A DNA stretch of 43,303 bases from SIG575 sp964474295 (GTDB lineage: Bacteria; Bacillota; Clostridia; Oscillospirales; Acutalibacteraceae): the NCBI GenBank assembly GCA_964474295.1, contig CAYYRN010000012.1, forward strand, positions 1 through 43,303. The letters run 5' to 3'. The notes under the pieces are model-generated. The model had not been told where the DNA came from. It did not search any database and saw nothing but the letters and a program-made list of their open reading frames with translations. Positions 22,356-30,518 of this stretch are shown piece by piece; the stretch's first letter is position 1, and each line of letters starts with the position of its first letter. The translations under genes and the position numbers were made by a program.

Positions 22356-22463
22356 ATCATCAACCTCTCATTTTTCTTTGCTAAATATTATTCATTTCAC
22401 CGAGGTAATAAAACCGAAACAAAAGAACGAAAACTGAAAAATTAAAAATTTTTGCAAAAACTA

Positions 22464-22492
22464 TTGACAAAGACAAACTAAGAGTGTATAAT
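22464..22492 (+). promoter_or_regulatory. tRNA-Gln promoter
   Basis: TTGACA (22464-22469), 17-base spacer, TATAAT (22487-22492): full consensus. It ends 13 bases before the tRNA. Confidence 0.9.
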
Positions 22493-22505
22493 ATCGCTTG
22501 TTCGT

Positions 22506-22579
22506 AGGGGATTTGTGTAATGGTAGCACAGCAGACTCTGACTCTGTATGTAGAGGTTCGAATCCTTTATCCCCTGCCA
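22506..22579 (+). tRNA. tRNA-Gln (anticodon CTG)
   Basis: The cloverleaf folds by eye: acceptor AGGGGAT/ATCCCCT, D-arm GTGT-AATGGTA-GCAC, anticodon arm GCAGA-CTCTGAC-TCTGT, T-arm AGAGG-TTCGAAT-CCTTT, discriminator G, encoded CCA. The anticodon CTG at positions 34-36 reads CAG. A short variable loop of four bases is the only irregularity. Confidence 0.93.
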
Positions 22580-22580
22580 G

Positions 22581-22621
22581 AAAAAAGCCTTTTTTGTCAA
22601 ACAGACAAAAAAGGCTTTTTT
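22581..22621 (+). terminator. tRNA-Gln terminator
   Basis: Perfect 18-bp stem (22581-22598 with 22604-22621), loop of five, ending in six T. It starts two bases after the CCA end, so the gene is a compact single-tRNA unit. Confidence 0.92.
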
Positions 22622-22655
22622 AGTGATGCGTTCCTTACGGAACGTGCTACACACT

Positions 22656-22755
22656 NNNNNNNNNNNNNNNNNNNNNNNNNNNNNNNNNNNNNNNNNNNNN
22701 NNNNNNNNNNNNNNNNNNNNNNNNNNNNNNNNNNNNNNNNNNNNNNNNNNNNNNN
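22656..22755. other. Assembly gap, 100 N
   Basis: Exactly 100 undefined bases, a nominal scaffold gap. The left edge carries an inverted repeat (CGTTCC-TTAC-GGAACG at 22630-22645), so a dispersed palindromic repeat may have broken the assembly. Confidence 0.98.
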
Positions 22756-22764
22756 CTTTAATTC

Positions 22765-23742
22765 TCAAACGTTATCAATCAAGGTTTCGTAAAAATTACA
22801 ATAGTCGCTGCGGTTGTTTGCCGTAAACTCCATTGCTTCCCTCGGATGAAGATTAAACTGTCCGGTGAACATATACTGCAAATCGAAGCCCCATACTATT
22901 CCATCATTTTTAAGAGGTATCATATATTTTTCGATAAACTTCAGAACACTGTAAAGATTATATTTCGGATTTCTCAAGAAGCCGAGTAAAAGCTCCGTGG
23001 CACAGTTTCCGGCACCCCTGCCCATACCCATAATGGTCGCATCGAGGAAAGAGACGCCGTAAGACAAGGTTTCGATTGTGTTTGCAAAAGCAAGATTTTG
23101 GTTGTTATGAGCGTGAAAGCCTATTTTTTTGCCGACTTTTTCGGCGGCATCGATGTAAATTTTCGCAAGGTCGGTTGCATTTTCGGGATAAAGCGAGCCG
23201 TAGCTGTCAACGAGATAAATAACATCAACACTCGACTTGCAAAGCAGGTCAAGTCCGTCTTCAACCTGGTCTTGGCTTGCCTGCGAAATTGCCATAACGT
23301 TGCAGGTGGTCTCGTACCCCAAATCGTGAAGATATTCAATCATATCTATTGCGGTGGGAATTTGATGAATGTAGCACGCAACACGCACCATATCGATAAC
23401 ACTTTCCGATTTCGGAAGAAAATCCTTTTTATAATCGCATCTTCCGACATCAGCCATAACGGAAATTTTCATATCGGAAATATTCTCACCGACAATTGAC
23501 CTTAAATCGGCTTCGTCGCAAAACTTCCATTTGCCGAAAGAGTTCACGTCAAACATATCCTTGCTTGCTTTATAACCGAACTCCATATAGTCAATGCCGC
23601 TTTTGATGTTTGCTTTGTATAATTCTTTTACAAATTCATCGGAAAATTCAAAGTTGTTGCAAAGCCCGCCGTCCCTGATTGTGGCATCCAGCAGCTTTAC
23701 ATCATCTCTGACGCTCATCAAATTGCCTTTTCTGAGATTCAT
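22765..23742 (-). CDS. HMG-CoA-lyase-like / 4-hydroxy-2-oxovalerate aldolase-like protein
   Basis: 325 residues from ATG 23742 (GGGAG nine bases upstream). A DRE-TIM aldolase: LLDATIRDGG (19-28) is the metal-binding start motif, GFHAHNNQNLAFANT holds the second metal His pair, and GMGRGAGN is the conserved loop near the C-terminal end of the barrel. These barrels cleave or form C-C bonds next to a ketone. The short length and the lack of any regulatory or acetaldehyde-dehydrogenase-binding domain fit the 'aldolase catalytic domain' group found beside sugar or surface-polymer genes in other bacteria. No such partner is visible here, as the first gap lies just downstream. Own promoter at 23773-23801. 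Confidence 0.8.
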   Translation of the reverse strand: MNLRKGNLMSVRDDVKLLDATIRDGGLCNNFEFSDEFVKELYKANIKSGIDYMEFGYKASKDMFDVNSFGKWKFCDEADLRSIVGENISDMKISVMADVGRCDYKKDFLPKSESVIDMVRVACYIHQIPTAIDMIEYLHDLGYETTCNVMAISQASQDQVEDGLDLLCKSSVDVIYLVDSYGSLYPENATDLAKIYIDAAEKVGKKIGFHAHNNQNLAFANTIETLSYGVSFLDATIMGMGRGAGNCATELLLGFLRNPKYNLYSVLKFIEKYMIPLKNDGIVWGFDLQYMFTGQFNLHPREAMEFTANNRSDYCNFYETLIDNV

Positions 23743-23772
23743 TTTTATCAACTCCCGTAAAATCTGTAAATT

Positions 23773-23801
23773 ATGATACTCTTGAAAAATACGTTTGTCA
23801 A
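23773..23801 (-). promoter_or_regulatory. Promoter of aldolase-like gene
   Basis: Minus-strand TTGACA (23801-23796), 17-base spacer, TATCAT (23778-23773). Confidence 0.7.
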
Positions 23802-23884
23802 TAAAATTTAGCGATTTTAAGCTTTAAAGCGACAAATTCATTGATTTTCACAAAATCCGAACGAAATTTTGTACAATTTTACTG

Positions 23885-25056
23885 TTATGAAAGTTTTCTT
23901 AAACCCTTGGGATAATGATTTTTGGCTTTTCCCCCGCTTACCTTGACACCTCCGACAGCACATCCGTTTACCAAAACAGCCGCCCAACCGTTTTCGCAAT
24001 CGGTTTCAAATTCCTCGCCTTTGAGGTACTTTTTAATTTCCGAGCTGTCACAGCTTAAATTGATTTTTCTTTTGAAAGCACTGCCCATTGCCGTAAAAAA
24101 CTGGTGGTGAGGTTTGATATAATTTTTGCATATTTCCCCGATTGTAACACCGCAGGAAAATGCGTCACCGTTTTTCACTTCAAAATCCGATGCAAAATAA
24201 ACGGGATTTTCGTTATACATTTTTACATTTTCTTTTTCATATTCTTCAAGCGTATCATCGAGAAAATCAAGCACACGCTTATCCGTTTTAACACTCGGAC
24301 NNNNNNNNNNNNNNNNNNNNNNNNNNNNNNNNNNNNNNNNNNNNNNNNNNNNNNNNNNNNNNNNNNNNNNNNNNNNNNNNNNNNNNNNNNNNNNNNNNNN
24401 CACAGGGCGGCATTTTCGAGAATTTCAGCCTGACGTTCGGCACACATTAAAACATTTTTTACGCTCCATTCCTCAATTGCCGTGTCATCCTTTCTGAACA
24501 TACCCTCGCCGGAGCAAGGGGCATCAACCATAATCAAATCGAAGGTTTGCGGAAAAATTTCCGCAAGACGTGAAGTTTTTTTGCACGTTGTAACACAGTT
24601 TTTCAAGCCGAGCCGTTCGATGTTTCCCGTAAGTATTTTGCATCTTGACGGAATTATTTCGTTTGAAACAAGCAGTCCGTTTTCACCGAGCTTGTTTTTA
24701 AGCTGCGTGCTTTTGCCTCCCGGTGCGGCACACATATCGAGAATTTTCCAATCTTTTTCTATCTCAATACATTCCGCAGGTGCCATTGCCGCAGGCTCCT
24801 GAACGTAAATCATCCCCGCATGGTGAAACGGGTGATTTCCAACGCCGTCGTATTCAAGATAAAAACCGTTTGAAACATACGGAATTTTTTCACTTCCGAA
24901 AACATTTATTTTTTCAAAATCCTCAAGACTGATTTTATCCGTGTTTACTCTGAAAGCCTTTACGGGGTTTTCGTTCAAGGCTTTGACATAATCATCAAAT
25001 TCTTCTCCGAGCAGATTTTTCATCCGCTCCTCAAATTCTTTCGGTAGTTTTTTCAT
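23885..25056 (-). CDS. RsmF-type rRNA (cytosine-C5) methyltransferase, interrupted by gap
   Basis: One gene read in two pieces around the N run at 24301-24400. The N-terminal piece (25056-24401) has the NOL1/NOP2/Sun fold: FRVNTDKIS, DMCAAPGGKST (SAM-binding motif I) and DAPCSGEGMFRKD (motif IV). The C-terminal piece (24300-23885) is the RsmF C-terminal RNA-binding region ending NHYPKGLRKLS. The catalytic TC motif VI falls in the gap. The known parts sum to 1072 bases, so the true gap should be 2 modulo 3 and larger than 100 if the protein has the usual 440-470 residues. ATG 25056 follows the rsmE stop by one base. Product methylates a 16S rRNA cytosine. Confidence 0.88.
24301..24400. other. 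Assembly gap, 100 N
   Basis: Exactly 100 undefined bases inside the RsmF-type gene. The two flanks belong to one protein, which supports the order and orientation of these contigs. Confidence 0.98.
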
Positions 25057-25057
25057 A

Positions 25058-25807
25058 TTAATCACCGCCAATATTCATTTCGGCATAAAGCATACACATT
25101 CCCACGGCAGTCACGGCTGCTGTTTCCGTCCTTAAAATTCTCGAACCGAGCGAAACGGTTTTTCCGCCCTTTTCCCGTGCCGAAAGCACTTCGCTTTCTT
25201 CAAAGCCGCCCTCAGGCCCGATAAGTATTCCGACACTCATCCCCGCTTTTATTTCGGAAAGACATTCTTTCGTTTCTTTCATACCGTTTTTGTTTTCATA
25301 AGGAACAATGAGCAAATCAAGTTCTCCCGCTTTTTCCAACGCCTGTTTATACGTCGTTACATCGCTCACTTGCGGTATTATGTTTCGTTTGCTCTGCTTT
25401 GCCGCACTTTCCGAAATTGTCCTCCAACGCAAAACCTTGCTTTTCTTTTTCTTTTCGTCAAGCTTCACAACGCTCCTTGACATCTCCACGGGGATTATTT
25501 CGCTTACTCCGAGTTCAACGGTTTTTTGGATAATCATTTCCATTTTATCGGATTTGGGAAGTCCCTGAAAAAGATAAATTTTTATCGGAAGCTCTGTGTT
25601 TTGATAGTTTTCCCTGCAAATTTCGGCTTTAACGGTTTCTTCTTCAAAGCTTTTAAGAACGCACAAATGACTGCTGCCGTTTTCACTTACAAGGAACTCG
25701 TCACCCTCATTCATACGAAGAACGTTCTTGATATGGTTAAAGTCCGAGCCGGTTATGTAATAAAAACTTCCGTGTCTTGAGTTTTCCTCAGCAAAAAAAT
25801 TAAACAT
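25058..25807 (-). CDS. rsmE: 16S rRNA (uracil-1498-N3)-methyltransferase
   Basis: SPOUT methyltransferase that makes m3U1498 in the decoding region. 249 residues from ATG 25807, preceded by GGCGGTG; this is the family's usual length. An N-terminal PUA-like domain with HIKNVLRMNEGD is followed by the SPOUT domain with QGLPKSDKMEMIIQKTVELG, SESAAKQSKR, ILIGPEGGF and LGSRILRTETAA, the trefoil-knot cofactor loop. It is first in an rsmE-rsmF two-gene operon from the promoter at 25831-25859, a pairing of two 16S methylases that act near the decoding centre. Confidence 0.96.
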   Translation of the reverse strand: MFNFFAEENSRHGSFYYITGSDFNHIKNVLRMNEGDEFLVSENGSSHLCVLKSFEEETVKAEICRENYQNTELPIKIYLFQGLPKSDKMEMIIQKTVELGVSEIIPVEMSRSVVKLDEKKKKSKVLRWRTISESAAKQSKRNIIPQVSDVTTYKQALEKAGELDLLIVPYENKNGMKETKECLSEIKAGMSVGILIGPEGGFEESEVLSAREKGGKTVSLGSRILRTETAAVTAVGMCMLYAEMNIGGD

Positions 25808-25830
25808 TTTCACACCGCCTTTTAAAATAC

Positions 25831-25859
25831 AGTATACCAAATATTCCGAAGCTTTACAA
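25831..25859 (-). promoter_or_regulatory. rsmE promoter
   Basis: Minus-strand TTGTAA (25859-25854), 17-base spacer, TATACT (25836-25831) with TGG before it (extended -10). Confidence 0.6.
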
Positions 25860-25869
25860 TGATAAAACG

Positions 25870-25898
25870 TTGATTAAAATTAAAATATATGATAAACT
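25870..25898 (+). promoter_or_regulatory. Possible GH36 promoter
   Basis: TTGATT (25870-25875), 17-base spacer, TAAACT (25893-25898). Each box has four of six consensus bases, so this is weak; a catabolite or sugar regulator might be needed. Confidence 0.35.
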
Positions 25899-25919
25899 TT
25901 CATCGGAGGTGCTTAAAAC

Positions 25920-28112
25920 ATGATAACTTTTGACTCTGAAAACAGAATTTTTAAGCTTGATACTTGTGAGTGTACATACCTTATCGGAATTTACAAGGAA
26001 AACTACATATTGAATTACTACTACGGTTCACCGCTTCCGCAAAGCGATATTAAAAATTTGGACATAGAAAATATAATAGCAAGAAACCCGAACGCTTCAT
26101 TCAGCTTGTGCAATCCCGTAATCGGTGAAAACGGGTTTACCCCCGACTGCGCACCTATGGAATACGGAACAAACGGAGCTGCGGATTTCAGAATTTCCGC
26201 ACTTTCCGTCAAAAACGCAAACGGCGACACAACAACCGACATTCGCTACACGGGACACAAAATTTACAAAGGCAAGCCATCACTTTCGCCTCTGCCCTTT
26301 GTGTATGCAAATGATGACAGCGAAGCCGACACGCTTGACATTTTTGCAAAAGACAGCGTAACGGGAGCAGAGGTTACTTTAAGATATTCGGTTTTTGAAG
26401 AAAAGGGCGCAATCACAAGGAGCGTTTTCGTCAAAAATTCAGGCGAGAAACCGATTGACATAAAGCGTGTTTTCAGCCTGTGTATTGATTTGCCTTCAAT
26501 GGACTACGATATGATAACCTTCTACGGCAGGCACGCAAAAGAAAGAAGCCGTGAGCAAAGACCTCTTTCGCACGGCTTACAGGGTATCCACAGCAAACGC
26601 GGTGCATCAAGCCATTGCCACAATCCTTTTGTCGCACTTGCAAAACATTCAAGCGATGAAGACTGCGGAGAGGTTTACGGCTTTAATTTGGTTTACAGCG
26701 GCAATTTTTCGGCAGTTGCGGAATGTGATTTCAATGCCACAACACGCTTTATAATGGGTATTAATCCGGAAGATTTTTCTTGGCATCTTGAACCGAATGA
26801 AAGCTTTGCCGCACCCGAATGTGTAATGGTTTACACCGACAAGGGTTTGGGTGAAATGAGCCGAATTTTCCACAGGCTTTACATTCACAATTTGATAAGA
26901 GGAAAATATAAATACGAAAAACGTCCCCTGCTTATTAACAGTTGGGAAGCGGCATATTTCGATTTTGACACGGATAAGCTTGTTTCTTTTGCCGAGAGAG
27001 CAAAAGAAGCGGGTATGGATATGCTTGTTATGGACGACGGCTGGTTCGGTGTCAGAAATGCCGACAACTGCTCACTCGGAGATTGGTATGTAAACGAAGA
27101 AAAGCTCCCCGGAGGTCTTGACCCGCTTATAGAAAGAGTAAACGCTCTCGGTCTGAAATTCGGAATTTGGTATGAACCCGAAATGATTTCGCCCGATTCC
27201 GACCTTTACAGGCTTCACCCCGACTGGTGTGTTCACGTCAGCGGCAGAACCCCCATGCTCGGCAGAAATCAGCTTGTTCTCGACGTTTCAAGAAAAGACG
27301 TAAGAGATAACATCTTCAACCAGATGTACAGCGTTCTTTCAAAGCACAAAATAGACTATGTTAAATGGGATTTTAACAGGAATATTTCCGATGCTTCCTC
27401 CGCAATTTTGCCCGAAGACAGAAAACAGGAATTTTTCCACCGCTTTATTTTGGGAACATACAAACTTATGGACAGGTTCACCCGTGCTTTCCCCGACATT
27501 CTTTTTGAGAACTGTTCGGGAGGCGGCGGAAGATTCGACCCCGGTATGCTTTACTATTCGCCGCAAATTTGGGCCAGCGACAACACCGACCCCATCGAAA
27601 GGCTCACCATACAGTTCGGCACTTCGGTATGCTATCCCGCATCCTCAATGGGCGCACACGTTTCCGCCTGCAAAAGAACTGGATATGAAACAAAAGGCAA
27701 CGTGGCTCTTTGGGGAACTTTCGGATATGAGCTTGACCCGAACAAGCTGACAGACGATGAAAAAGCAATTGTAAAAAATCAAGTAACGGAATACCACAAG
27801 TATTACGAGCTTATCCATTACGGCGACCTTTACAGGCTTATCAACCCTTATTTCAACCACTCAAGATGTGCGTGGTCGTTTGTATCTCCCGATAAAAACG
27901 AGGTTCTTGCCACCGTTGTCACCATGCGGCTTGACAGAGATTTGCCGACATTTTTCCTCAAATTAAAAGGTCTTGACGCAAAGAAAGAATATGTCTGCGA
28001 AGAAACGGGCAGAGCATATTCGGGAGCGTTTTTGATGAATGTCGGAATTAATTTAACAAACCGTGCAAACCGTGACGGAGAGAGCATAAAGCTGTACTTC
28101 AAAGCAAAATAA
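25920..28112 (+). CDS. Alpha-galactosidase, GH36
   Basis: Retaining alpha-galactosidase, 730 residues, typical of the tetrameric Lactobacillus MelA/Geobacillus AgaA group. N-terminal beta-supersandwich (about 1-320), TIM barrel (about 330-650), C-terminal beta domain. LVMDDGWFG and GIWYEPEM mark the barrel. The nucleophile is Asp484 in VKWDFNR and the acid/base is Asp554 in ASDNTDP. Cys530-containing ENCSGGGGR is the family's substrate loop. No signal peptide, so it hydrolyses imported raffinose, melibiose or galactomannan oligomers. ATG 25920 has GGAGGTG upstream. Single gene, with terminator at 28133-28169; no transporter beside it. Confidence 0.96.
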   Translation: MITFDSENRIFKLDTCECTYLIGIYKENYILNYYYGSPLPQSDIKNLDIENIIARNPNASFSLCNPVIGENGFTPDCAPMEYGTNGAADFRISALSVKNANGDTTTDIRYTGHKIYKGKPSLSPLPFVYANDDSEADTLDIFAKDSVTGAEVTLRYSVFEEKGAITRSVFVKNSGEKPIDIKRVFSLCIDLPSMDYDMITFYGRHAKERSREQRPLSHGLQGIHSKRGASSHCHNPFVALAKHSSDEDCGEVYGFNLVYSGNFSAVAECDFNATTRFIMGINPEDFSWHLEPNESFAAPECVMVYTDKGLGEMSRIFHRLYIHNLIRGKYKYEKRPLLINSWEAAYFDFDTDKLVSFAERAKEAGMDMLVMDDGWFGVRNADNCSLGDWYVNEEKLPGGLDPLIERVNALGLKFGIWYEPEMISPDSDLYRLHPDWCVHVSGRTPMLGRNQLVLDVSRKDVRDNIFNQMYSVLSKHKIDYVKWDFNRNISDASSAILPEDRKQEFFHRFILGTYKLMDRFTRAFPDILFENCSGGGGRFDPGMLYYSPQIWASDNTDPIERLTIQFGTSVCYPASSMGAHVSACKRTGYETKGNVALWGTFGYELDPNKLTDDEKAIVKNQVTEYHKYYELIHYGDLYRLINPYFNHSRCAWSFVSPDKNEVLATVVTMRLDRDLPTFFLKLKGLDAKKEYVCEETGRAYSGAFLMNVGINLTNRANRDGESIKLYFKAK

Positions 28113-28132
28113 TATGTCGGTCTTTTTAAACG

Positions 28133-28169
28133 AAGGATTCTTTTGGTTATTGCCAAAGGAATCCTTTTT
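28133..28169 (+). terminator. GH36 terminator
   Basis: 14-bp stem (28133-28146 with 28154-28167) with one G-U pair, loop TTATTGC, T-run to 28169. The distal arm shares CAAAGGAATCCTTTTT with the terminator at 4645-4692. Confidence 0.85.
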
Positions 28170-28214
28170 GCATTTCCGAAATAGCAAAATGCCGATAAAA
28201 TTTTTATTTTGCTG

Positions 28215-28243
28215 TTGACAAAAAAATCCGAAGCGAATATAAT
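28215..28243 (+). promoter_or_regulatory. Promoter of marR-ABC exporter operon
   Basis: TTGACA (28215-28220), 17-base spacer, TATAAT (28238-28243): full consensus. A palindrome begins at the last base of the -10. Confidence 0.85.
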
Positions 28244-28258
28244 TAGTTAGGAAACTAA
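28243..28258. promoter_or_regulatory. MarR-type operator
   Basis: TTAGTTAGGAAACTAA: 6-base arms around AGGA, covering the predicted start of transcription. This is the form expected for MarR-family dimers, and the first gene of the operon encodes one, so autorepression is likely. Confidence 0.7.
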
Positions 28259-28275
28259 ATAATTATATAAAGAAG

Positions 28276-28791
28276 GTGTTTATTACGAAAAACGATACGG
28301 ACATCTTGAAAGAATCGGGAACACATCATCCCCCGCACAGAAGACCGCCGGATTTCGACAAACTCACGGCAGGTATGCTTTTCGGTGACGTTTCACGTTT
28401 GTTTGACGGCAGAGTTCGCAGGGAAACAGAAAGAGTCGGCTTTCCGCAAGGATACAGAAGAATTGTTTTTCACCTTTCCCACAATGATTGTCTTACACAA
28501 AACGAGTTGGTAAAGCTTACGCATATGAAAGCTCCGAGCATAAGCGTACAGCTTCAAAAAATGGAATCGGACGGCATTATCATACGCAAAAGTGATGATA
28601 AGGATTTAAGAAAAAGCTACATCTATCTGACCGAAAAAGGCAGAGCGTGCGAAGAATTTTTCGTTTCAAAATGCCGTGAAACGGAGAAAGTAATGTTTAA
28701 AGATTTTTCCGATGAAGAAATGAAAATCATCAAAGAATATCTGAAAAGGATTACGGGTAATCTTATGGAAGAAATGGAGGAAAACAGATGA
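28276..28791 (+). CDS. MarR-family regulator
   Basis: Winged-helix repressor of about 171 residues. HNDCLTQNELVKLTHMKAPSISVQLQKMESDGII is the MarR HTH, and DKDLRKSYIYLTEKG is the wing. A His/Pro-rich N-terminus (HHPPHRRPPDF) precedes the dimer helix. It stands before two ABC exporter subunits and behind a palindromic operator, so it probably controls efflux in response to a toxic ligand. The start is unclear: the GTG at 28276 overlaps the best ribosome site (AGAAGG), an ATT lies at 28282, and a TTG lies at 28306; no ATG is in frame near the start. Its stop overlaps the next ATG (ATGA). Confidence 0.9.
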   Translation: MFITKNDTDILKESGTHHPPHRRPPDFDKLTAGMLFGDVSRLFDGRVRRETERVGFPQGYRRIVFHLSHNDCLTQNELVKLTHMKAPSISVQLQKMESDGIIIRKSDDKDLRKSYIYLTEKGRACEEFFVSKCRETEKVMFKDFSDEEMKIIKEYLKRITGNLMEEMEENR

Positions 28792-30518
28792 AACTCGTTA
28801 AATACTTAAAGCCTTATTGGTATTTGGCTCTGCTGACGCCGATTGCCATGGTCGGTGAAGTGCTTATTGACCTTATACTGCCCACGCTTATGTCTAACAT
28901 AGTAAATGACGGCGTTTTGGGGCATAATTATGAGCTTATTTTAAGAACAGGACTTTCAATGCTTTTGCTTGCCGTTGTCGGCGGATTGTGCGGTGTGGGG
29001 TCATCTGCTTTCAGCGGTGCGACTTCACATTCATTCAGCCGTGATTTGAGAAACGATGCTTTCGCAAAGGTTATGGATTTGTCATTTCAGCAAACCGACA
29101 AATTCACAACCGGTTCTCTCGTAACAAGAATGACAACGGACATCAACCTTATCCAGCAGTTTGTTGATTTGGTTTTAAGAATGTTCGTGCGTTCCTTTAT
29201 GATGTTTGCGGGCGGCATAGTAATGATGCTGAGATTGAACGTGGATTTCGGTGTCGTGCTGATTTGCGCACTTCCGATTGAACTTATTTCGATGTTCATA
29301 ATTATAAAAAAAGCATCTCCCATTTTCAAAACGGTTCAAACCAAGCTTGATAAAGTAAACGGTGTTGTTCAGGAAAACGTTTCGGGGGCAAGGGTTGTAA
29401 AAGCTTATGTGCGTGAAAAATTTGAAACGAAGCGTTTTTCCTTTGCAAACGACGATTTGACGGAAACTACGCTGCGTGTTCAAAAAATTATGGCAATTTT
29501 AAACCCCGTGCTTACAATCGTTCTTAACATTTCCGTTGTTGCAATTATACTTATCGGCGGAACAAAAATCGAAAGCGTCGCTTCCTCAATGGAGGTGGGC
29601 GATGTTATGGCTGCAATTACATACATCACTATGATTCTTCACTCTATCACTATGGTCGGTATGATGTTCCAATCGATTTCAAGGGCGAAAGCCTCCGCTG
29701 ACAGAATAAATGAAATTCTCGACACCGAGCCTGTTATAACATCGGGAAACACAAAAATCGATTCTGTCGGTGACATAGAGTTTGAAAACGTACAGTTTTT
29801 CTATCCCGGCTTTGAGGGCAAAAACGTCATAAAGGATTTTTCATTGAAAATCAAAAAAGGCGAAAACATTGCCTTTCTCGGTGCAACGGGTTCGGGAAAA
29901 ACTTCTCTTGTTAACCTGATTCCCCGATTTTACGATGTTTCCGCAGGCTCGCTGAAAATTAACAGTATAGACATCCGTGAAATCGATTTGGAAAGTCTTC
30001 GCAGCAAAATAAGCGTAGTTATGCAAAAAACAGAGCTTTTCTCCGGCACGGTAAGCTCAAACCTGCGTTGGGGAGACGAAAACGCGGATGACGAAGCTTT
30101 AAAATCGGCTGCCGAAATCGCACAGGCAACGGAATTTATCGAAAATATGCCCGACAAATATGACGGCTACGTTGCCGAAAAAGGTGCATCTCTTTCGGGA
30201 GGACAAAAACAGCGTCTTTCAATAGCACGCTCGATTTTGAAAAAGCCGGATGTGCTTATTTTCGATGACAGCACCTCGGCGCTTGACCTTTCAACGGAAG
30301 CAAAATTAAGAGGTATGCTGTTGAAAAAGCTTAAAGGAACGACCGTCATCACAATAGCTCAGCGAATAGCAAGCATAAAAAACTGCGACAGAATAGCGGT
30401 TCTCGACGACGGAAAGCTTGTGGCTTTAGGCTCACACAATGAGCTTCTCGAAAACAGTGAGGTTTACCGTGACATCTACAATTCACAAATGAAGAAGGGA
30501 GATGTTTTGAATGGCTGA
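28788..30518 (+). CDS. Heterodimeric ABC exporter, degenerate-site subunit
   Basis: Type IV ABC exporter half-transporter, 576 residues: six membrane helices (about 15-310) and a nucleotide-binding domain (about 335-565). Walker A GATGSGKTS and signature LSGGQKQRLS are normal. Walker B is LIFDDSTSALD, with Asp in place of the catalytic Glu, and the H-loop is ITIAQRI, with Gln in place of His. This is the pattern of the TM287/BmrC/LmrC-type partner, whose ATP site binds but barely hydrolyses. It pairs with the next gene. Such exporters move drugs or lipids. Its ATG overlaps the marR stop, and its stop lies inside the next gene. Confidence 0.95.
   Translation: MKLVKYLKPYWYLALLTPIAMVGEVLIDLILPTLMSNIVNDGVLGHNYELILRTGLSMLLLAVVGGLCGVGSSAFSGATSHSFSRDLRNDAFAKVMDLSFQQTDKFTTGSLVTRMTTDINLIQQFVDLVLRMFVRSFMMFAGGIVMMLRLNVDFGVVLICALPIELISMFIIIKKASPIFKTVQTKLDKVNGVVQENVSGARVVKAYVREKFETKRFSFANDDLTETTLRVQKIMAILNPVLTIVLNISVVAIILIGGTKIESVASSMEVGDVMAAITYITMILHSITMVGMMFQSISRAKASADRINEILDTEPVITSGNTKIDSVGDIEFENVQFFYPGFEGKNVIKDFSLKIKKGENIAFLGATGSGKTSLVNLIPRFYDVSAGSLKINSIDIREIDLESLRSKISVVMQKTELFSGTVSSNLRWGDENADDEALKSAAEIAQATEFIENMPDKYDGYVAEKGASLSGGQKQRLSIARSILKKPDVLIFDDSTSALDLSTEAKLRGMLLKKLKGTTVITIAQRIASIKNCDRIAVLDDGKLVALGSHNELLENSEVYRDIYNSQMKKGDVLNG

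Noticed and set aside
24223..25071. Two separate genes on either side of the second gap.
   Set aside because: The two flanks are complementary halves of one RsmF-type protein; the frame change is due to the arbitrary gap length.
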